DNA of 64,000 bases from Clostridium sp. 12(A) (GTDB taxonomy: Bacteria > Bacillota > Clostridia > Lachnospirales > Lachnospiraceae), in assembly GCA_000526575.1 (NCBI GenBank), contig JAGI01000003.1:556125-620124 (forward strand), read 5' to 3'. Positions 56,086 through 64,000 of the stretch are shown piece by piece. The position numbers were made by a program, and so were the translations under genes. Position 1 is the stretch's first letter, and each line of letters opens with the position of its first letter. The notes beneath the pieces were generated by a model. That model was not told the origin of the DNA, searched no databases, and saw nothing but the letters and a program-made list of their open reading frames with translations.

Positions 56086-57409
56086 AGAGATATGGAACAG
56101 CCTCTTAAAAAGCGAGCTTCCCATTCACAGCTTTCTCATGGACTGGAATGGACAGCTGATAAAGGAAGCCTATCAGGCTCCCTATGAAAAAGAAGATTAC
56201 CACCGCATGTTCTCCATTACCAAAAGTCTTACTTCCATAGCCATTGGATTTCTCCTTGATGATGGAAAGATCACTCTGGAGGACAAAATCACCGATTATT
56301 TTCCGGAATACTGCTTATCAGGAAACACTCATCCCTGGTTGCAGAACATGACCATACGCCATATGCTTACCATGGAAACCTGCCATTCTTCTACTACATA
56401 TAAAAGAAGCAGGGAGAATCACTGGGTAGAAAGCTTTTTTATTACCCCTCCCTCCCACCGCAGCGGCCAGATTTTCCTATACGATACTTCAGCCAGCCAC
56501 ACTCTGGCGGCTCTTGTTACGAAGCTGACGGGTTATAGCCTCTTAGAATATTTAAGAGAAAAGTGTCTGGATAAAATCGGCTTTTCCAAAGAAGCTTATA
56601 TCATAAAGGACCCTTTTGGCTGTGATATGGGTGGCTCTGGCCTTATGGCCCTACCTTTGGATCTTATAAAGTTTGGCCGGTATTGTATGGATACCATTCA
56701 TAAGGGGGAGGGGACTTTTGCCGATTACTTAAGGGAAGCGGTTTACCTTCAGGTCCCTACCCTTCACTTTGGACAGACCTTGGAAGAACAGCTGGGATAT
56801 GGCTATCAGTTTTGGCGCATCCGCAATGGCTTTGCTATGTATGGACTGGGAGGACAGTATGTCCTTTTCTACCCGGAACAGAATCTGGTGTTTGCTGTAA
56901 CGGCTGATACGCAAAACATCAAAGGCGGAAACCAGACTATACTGAATGTGATTGGGAATAATGTTAGAAATCTGGAACCAATAAAGACAGATATGGGAAC
57001 TCTTACAAATAAGCCAGAACAGGAATCAAGATATCTGCCGCAGAAGGAGTGGAACAGCTCCTACCGACTTTTGGAAAATGAGAAGGAATTTGAGACATTG
57101 ACTCTTTCTTTTAACCAGTCCGAAGGCCTGCTCATTCTATCCAGCGCTATAAACAGCTTTTCTATCCCATTTTCTTTTACAGAGCTTAAAGTAAGTACTT
57201 TGCAAGGATATGATGAAAGGATTGCTGTCAAAGCGGCCTGGGCTGACAGTCATACTTTGTACCTGCCTATACAGATTGTAGGGGAAAGTGTTGGCTCGAT
57301 TCACATGATGCTTCGTCTCTCAGAAGAAAATATCACTGTCTTTATGAGAAAAGCAGAGGAATCTCTTTTTACTGAATTTCAGGGATTTTTAGAGGGAACA
57401 ATTATTTAA
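56045..57409 (+). CDS. Serine hydrolase of the class C beta-lactamase family
   Basis: 454 residues, no signal peptide. The nucleophile motif is S57ITK60, and the second motif is Y146DTSAS where AmpC has YSN. The core is the esterase/6-aminohexanoate-dimer hydrolase group (PF00144), with a C-terminal extension of about 140 residues. Lack of export makes a role as periplasmic beta-lactamase unlikely; an esterase or amidase is more likely. It overlaps the yesS-like gene by 41 nt, so the two are coupled, which hints at a part in carbohydrate use. Confidence 0.82.
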   Translation: MQNNMETTLKKMSEEIWNSLLKSELPIHSFLMDWNGQLIKEAYQAPYEKEDYHRMFSITKSLTSIAIGFLLDDGKITLEDKITDYFPEYCLSGNTHPWLQNMTIRHMLTMETCHSSTTYKRSRENHWVESFFITPPSHRSGQIFLYDTSASHTLAALVTKLTGYSLLEYLREKCLDKIGFSKEAYIIKDPFGCDMGGSGLMALPLDLIKFGRYCMDTIHKGEGTFADYLREAVYLQVPTLHFGQTLEEQLGYGYQFWRIRNGFAMYGLGGQYVLFYPEQNLVFAVTADTQNIKGGNQTILNVIGNNVRNLEPIKTDMGTLTNKPEQESRYLPQKEWNSSYRLLENEKEFETLTLSFNQSEGLLILSSAINSFSIPFSFTELKVSTLQGYDERIAVKAAWADSHTLYLPIQIVGESVGSIHMMLRLSEENITVFMRKAEESLFTEFQGFLEGTII

Positions 57410-57509
57410 GTTTCGTTGACTTGAAATAGAATTACTTTAATGCAGCATTCTAAGATATTATGTCTCAATTATAGTTTTTAAGGGCTACTATTAAGAAGGA
57501 AGAAGGGCC

Positions 57510-58085
57510 ATGTCAAACAACGTAAAGCAGAGAAGAATCATTTTAGATTTAGCAATTACTTTAGATGGCTTTATAGAAGGAAAAAATGGTGAAGTTGATT
57601 GGTGCGTTATGGATCCTGATATGGGATTCACTCAATTTCTGAATGAAATTGACACCATTTTATATGGTAGAAAAAGTTACGACTTATGGGGACAATACAT
57701 TCCCAAAGAGGAAGACTCTGAGGAAGAAAAAGAAATTTGGAAATTGGTTCATAGTAAAGAGAAATATGTTTTTTCCAGAACTCAGAAAAATACTGACAAT
57801 CAAGCAATATTTATCAATGAAAATATTCTTGAAGAAGTAAACAAATTGAAGAATCAGCCTGGTAAAGACATTTGGCTGTATGGAGGATCAAGTCTCATTA
57901 CAACTTTTATAAATTCAGGACTTGTGGATGAATTTAGATTATCTGTTCACCCCGTAGTTTTGGGAGAAGGAAAACCCTTGTTTGTTGATATAAAACAGAG
58001 AATGAATTTAAACTTGGTTCATATCAGAAATTTTTCCTCTGGTGTTGTACAATTAATCTATCATTGGAATAAAAATGAATTCTAA
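57510..58085 (+). CDS. DHFR/RibD-like reductase
   Basis: A 191-residue protein of the RibD C-terminal/dihydrofolate reductase-like family (LDLAITLDGFIEGKNGEVDW, DTILYGRKSYDLW, DIWLYGGSSLITTFI, VHPVVLGEGKPLF). The NADPH-binding GGSSL stretch is present. These YyaP/YwjB-type proteins have no firmly known substrate. AGGAAGAAGG precedes the ATG; a terminator follows. Confidence 0.85.
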   Translation: MSNNVKQRRIILDLAITLDGFIEGKNGEVDWCVMDPDMGFTQFLNEIDTILYGRKSYDLWGQYIPKEEDSEEEKEIWKLVHSKEKYVFSRTQKNTDNQAIFINENILEEVNKLKNQPGKDIWLYGGSSLITTFINSGLVDEFRLSVHPVVLGEGKPLFVDIKQRMNLNLVHIRNFSSGVVQLIYHWNKNEF

Positions 58086-58101
58086 ACAGAGCCATAAATA
58101 A

Positions 58102-58140
58102 AAGGAAGCCCTTGGATCGATGTCCGAAGGCTTCCTTCTT
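58102..58140 (+). terminator. Terminator of the reductase gene
   Basis: AAGGAAGCC / GGCTTCCTT stem extended inward by CTTGGA / TCCGAAG, followed by CTTTTC. It may also serve the convergent membrane-protein gene. Confidence 0.8.
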
Positions 58141-58166
58141 TTCTATCTGTAACCCGGGATATGGTC

Positions 58167-58571
58167 TTATTCCACCCCGCCTGCATTTGCCATATTTCTT
58201 GTATGCAGCACGCCCCCTTCAATAATAAAAAGCCCTCTCTTGCTTCTCATAACAGAGTAATACTCTTCTTCCCCATGGGACAGGCCGTAGACGATTTGAA
58301 CAGTCTTCCAATTGCTCCTGTAAATATTCCCTACTTTTGTAATCTCCGGTATTTCCTCCGTTCGGCTTACCTCCACCATATTTTTATTACCCACCATGTT
58401 TACATAATTGTACCTAGTAATTGTGATGGATAACATAAGCCCCATGGCCAGAAATCCAAATAACCCCGTCAGCATAACCCATTCTTTCCCAATAAAAAAG
58501 AGGACGAATAATAGAATCATAATAATGATATATATGATTCCAAAAGCTGTAATTCCCACTATATTTGTCAT
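58167..58571 (-). CDS. Small membrane protein of unknown function
   Basis: 134 residues. Two hydrophobic helices (about 3-28 and 32-50) are followed by a soluble C-terminal part (YNYVNMVGNKNMVEVSRTEEI...WKTVQIVYGLSHGEEEYYSVMRSKRGLF). I do not recognise the family. The frame opens at a GTG at 58580, but the ATG at 58571 with GGGAG upstream fits better. It is convergent with the reductase gene. Confidence 0.65.
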   Translation of the reverse strand: MTNIVGITAFGIIYIIIMILLFVLFFIGKEWVMLTGLFGFLAMGLMLSITITRYNYVNMVGNKNMVEVSRTEEIPEITKVGNIYRSNWKTVQIVYGLSHGEEEYYSVMRSKRGLFIIEGGVLHTRNMANAGGVE

Positions 58572-58892
58572 ATCTCCCACCCCTATATTCCATCTGTCTC
58601 TTTTGTGCTGTCAAACGAAATAAATATACTTTATTACTTAACCCTACACCTCTTTTCTCCTGCTAAAATCATACCATAATATTAATAAAATTAACATATA
58701 AATCCTTGTTTTTTTCCTAAAATTTTACAGTTTTTGAGTTGTTTTTTTACCGGAAAGATTTGATCTGAGCAAAAAGATTCTGTCTCTCAGTTACTACATC
58801 ATGGATTCTTATTTTGACTTATGTTACTATTATGAAAATACGTTATAATAAGAATATGTTTAAAACCACCTGTTGAGAAAGGATTGATTGTT
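58572..58892. other. AT-rich divergent intergenic region
   Basis: No gene or clear repeat seen. A TATAAT at 58844-58849 lies 44 bp before the alpha/beta hydrolase start and could be its -10 box, but no good -35 is spaced with it. Confidence 0.4.
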
Positions 58893-59594
58893 ATGAAAAA
58901 AAAGCTGAAGGCAATTCTCCTCCTTCTTACCGCCCTTACGCTAATGCTTATCATTGTATTTTATCTATATGTATCGGATTATTACAGAGCTGACGCTGTC
59001 GCTGTGGAGGCTTTAAATCAGGATTTGATAAATAATAAAGCGTTTATTAAAAATGATTTCATTATAATACCTTCCAGAACTGAGTCTGATTCCGCACTCA
59101 TTTTTTACCCCGGAGGAAAAGTGGAGGCGTCAGCATACTATCCCCTTCTCTCCCGTTTTGCAGATAATGGTATTACTTGCGTCTTAGTTAAAATGCCATT
59201 TCATCTCGCTTTCTTTGATTACTCTGCCGCGGACAGAGTCTATGATACCCTGCCAGACATTAAAAACTGGTATATCGGTGGCCATTCCCTTGGTGGAGCC
59301 ATGGCAAGCAAATACATGTCTGAGCATCCAGGTAAATTAAAGGGGCTTATTCTGCTTGGAGCTTATGTTTATGGGGATGTGCCATCATCTAAGGCATTGA
59401 CCATCTATGGAACGAAAGACGGCGTCTTAAGCAAGGAGAAAATCAAAGAATCTGACCTCCAGCTTCCTTTGACGGGAGGAAATCATGCTAACTTTGGCAA
59501 TTACGGAAATCAAAAAGGGGATGAGGACGCGGATATCAGCAGAGAATTGCAACAGGAGAAAACGGTAAAGGCTGTGGAGGAGTTTATCGAGTAG
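58893..59594 (+). CDS. Alpha/beta hydrolase with N-terminal membrane anchor
   Basis: 233 residues. A single N-terminal hydrophobic segment (about 6-28) would anchor it outside or act as a signal. ALIFYPGGKVEASAYYPLLSRFADNG leads the fold; the nucleophile Ser lies in IGGHSLGGAMAS and the His probably in GGNHANFGNYG. It belongs to the Abhydrolase_5 group; the substrate is unknown. The ATG at 58893 has AGAAAGGA 9 nt upstream. A decayed second copy lies at 63440-63722. Confidence 0.85.
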   Translation: MKKKLKAILLLLTALTLMLIIVFYLYVSDYYRADAVAVEALNQDLINNKAFIKNDFIIIPSRTESDSALIFYPGGKVEASAYYPLLSRFADNGITCVLVKMPFHLAFFDYSAADRVYDTLPDIKNWYIGGHSLGGAMASKYMSEHPGKLKGLILLGAYVYGDVPSSKALTIYGTKDGVLSKEKIKESDLQLPLTGGNHANFGNYGNQKGDEDADISRELQQEKTVKAVEEFIE

Positions 59595-59672
59595 ATGATT
59601 AATAAAACTTTCTTTACTGGTAATTGATTATGATTTTATTATCAGCACATACGACACGTTCACTAACTAATT

Positions 59673-59722
59673 AACCGCCAGCCCCAATCTTGGTAATGTC
59701 GATTGGGGCAAGGCGGTTTTAT
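59673..59722 (+). terminator. Terminator between hydrolase and collagen-like genes
   Basis: CCGCCAGCCCCAATC pairs with GATTGGGGCAAGGCGG (one small bulge), followed by TTTTATTG. Probably bidirectional for these convergent genes. Confidence 0.88.
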
Positions 59723-59803
59723 TGTTTGTATATTACAAATTCTGTTTATAAAAATACATGCTTAGTATATAGTTTCTAGTTTGAAAGGTTCATCATTGGC
59801 TAC

Positions 59804-63439
<3,636 letters not shown>

Positions 63440-63722
63440 GAATTAGTATATTTGTTGACATCTACACTTAGTGAGGCCATGTCTAGCAAATATATGTCTA
63501 ATCAACCAGGAAAATTAAAAGGTACTTCTTAGGACTTATATTTATGAGGAGGTACGTGTATCGAACAAAAAATCCCGACATCCAGTTCCTTATAATTAAG
63601 GGGATTTATCTCTTCTTTGGAAGTTATGCTAATCAAAACGGCGATGAGAACTCAGATATCAGAAGAGTGAAACAGTATGAAAAACAGCAACGACTATGGA
63701 AGTGTTTGTTCTATAATTAAAA
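63440..63722 (+). pseudogene. Decayed copy of the alpha/beta hydrolase (C-terminal half)
   Basis: The plus strand matches the end of the gene at 58893 after mutations. From 63470 it reads E-A-M-S-S-K-Y-M-S-N-Q-P-G-K-L-K-G, against G-A-M-A-S-K-Y-M-S-E-H-P-G-K-L-K-G in the intact gene, then hits a stop. Further on SYANQNGDENSDIRR parallels NYGNQKGDEDADISR. Several frames and deletions are needed. No N-terminal half is visible. Confidence 0.75.
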
Positions 63723-63775
63723 ATTAAATACTACTTCGTAAAAAAACAGAAATTTAGCCAAAAAAAGATTTACCC

Positions 63776-63809
63776 CAAAGACAGCCTCGAAATCTCAAGG
63801 CTGCCTTTG
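63776..63809 (-). terminator. Terminator of the right-edge gene
   Basis: CAAAGGCAGCCT / AGGCTGTCTTTG stem (one mismatch) on the minus strand, 9 nt past the stop, with a T-rich tail. Confidence 0.75.
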
Positions 63810-63817
63810 ATTAAAGT

Positions 63818-64000
63818 CTAGAAAATGAGCAAGTTAATATTTCGAACAGAAGCTGTTCCAGATGTCACATTTGTTGCGGCTGTTGTTATAACACGAATTT
63901 CATAAGTGGTAGTGGCCGTCGCCGGAGCAGTATCTACAAAAGTATCTGACAATGTAAAAGACTGAGTACCCGCTCCTGAACCGCTTCGATTAAGAGGGCG
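63818..64000 (-). CDS. C-terminal fragment of a protein cut by the right edge
   Basis: An open frame of 60 residues entering from the right edge and ending at TAG (63820-63818). It is Thr/Ser-rich (SDTFVDTAPATATTTYEIRV ITTAATNVTSGTASVRNINLLIF) and looks like the beta-rich end domain of a surface or spore-coat protein. A clean stop, a terminator and no internal stops support it. It is on the same strand as, and upstream of, the collagen-like gene. The family cannot be told. Confidence 0.6.
   Translation of the reverse strand, partial: RPLNRSGSGAGTQSFTLSDTFVDTAPATATTTYEIRVITTAATNVTSGTASVRNINLLIF

Noticed and set aside
56045..57409. BlaR1-controlled beta-lactamase
   Set aside because: It has no signal peptide, no TACA-NN-TGTA box, and is about 37 kb from blaR1, coupled to a sugar regulator.

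Overview
The window reads as chromosome from a low-GC, spore-forming, nitrogen-fixing anaerobic Firmicute. A Lachnospiraceae / Clostridium cluster XIVa relative (Lacrimispora-like) fits best. The grounds are the clostridial nif gene order with a fused nifN-nifB and a split nifV, GGAGG ribosome sites, large PBP2-type proteins, LplABC/YesOPQ-type sugar importers and a BclA-like collagen protein. The genus is inference; no rRNA or tRNA gene was seen. Nearly all genes lie on the minus strand.

Region 1 (1-16.7 kb) is nitrogen fixation and molybdenum supply. One minus-strand operon runs nifH-nifI1-nifI2-nifD-nifK-nifE-nifN/B-[2Fe-2S] ferredoxin-nifV(omega)-nifV(alpha) and into an unidentified gene cut by the left edge. 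Its promoter carries a perfect 13-bp palindrome between -35 and -10 and a hairpin leader. Upstream lies a molybdate uptake operon (modA-modB-modC-mop) with its own terminator. A divergent gene encodes a helix-turn-helix domain fused to a periplasmic-binding-protein-like domain, a probable molybdate-sensing regulator. An MFS transporter follows.

Region 2 (16.9-29.8 kb) holds a blaI-blaR1 beta-lactam sensing pair with an operator but no adjacent beta-lactamase. It also holds a beta-glucoside operon (licT-bglP-6-phospho-beta-glucosidase) with a readable antiterminator site, and a two-gene operon for a PBP2-like and a MecA-like class B penicillin-binding protein. The PBP operon promoter carries near-copies of the BlaI operator in the same position as in blaI.

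Region 3 (29.0-57.4 kb) is a large arabinoxylan/xylan utilisation locus. Operon A (37.96 to 30.09 kb) is GH43-GH39-CE1 esterase (frameshifted)-type B carboxylesterase-GH43. Operon B (43.9 to 38.2 kb) is a GH120-like beta-xylosidase plus an oligosaccharide ABC importer. Operon C (53.5 to 44.3 kb) is an importer, GH43, ankyrin-GH43, CE12 acetylesterase and an ABC exporter. Operons A and B share 21-bp-spaced TGAC(A/G)TAT repeats abutting the -35 box. A membrane-anchored AraC regulator (YesS-like) is divergent from operon C, and a soluble AraC protein lies downstream of operon A. None of the glycosidases or esterases shows a signal peptide, so the design is import of decorated oligosaccharides followed by cytoplasmic debranching and hydrolysis.

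Region 4 (56.0-64 kb) holds a serine beta-lactamase-like hydrolase, a DHFR/RibD-like reductase, a small membrane protein, an alpha/beta hydrolase and a 1028-residue collagen-like (BclA-type) surface or exosporium protein. Beyond it lie a decayed second copy of the alpha/beta hydrolase and the C-terminus of another gene cut by the right edge.
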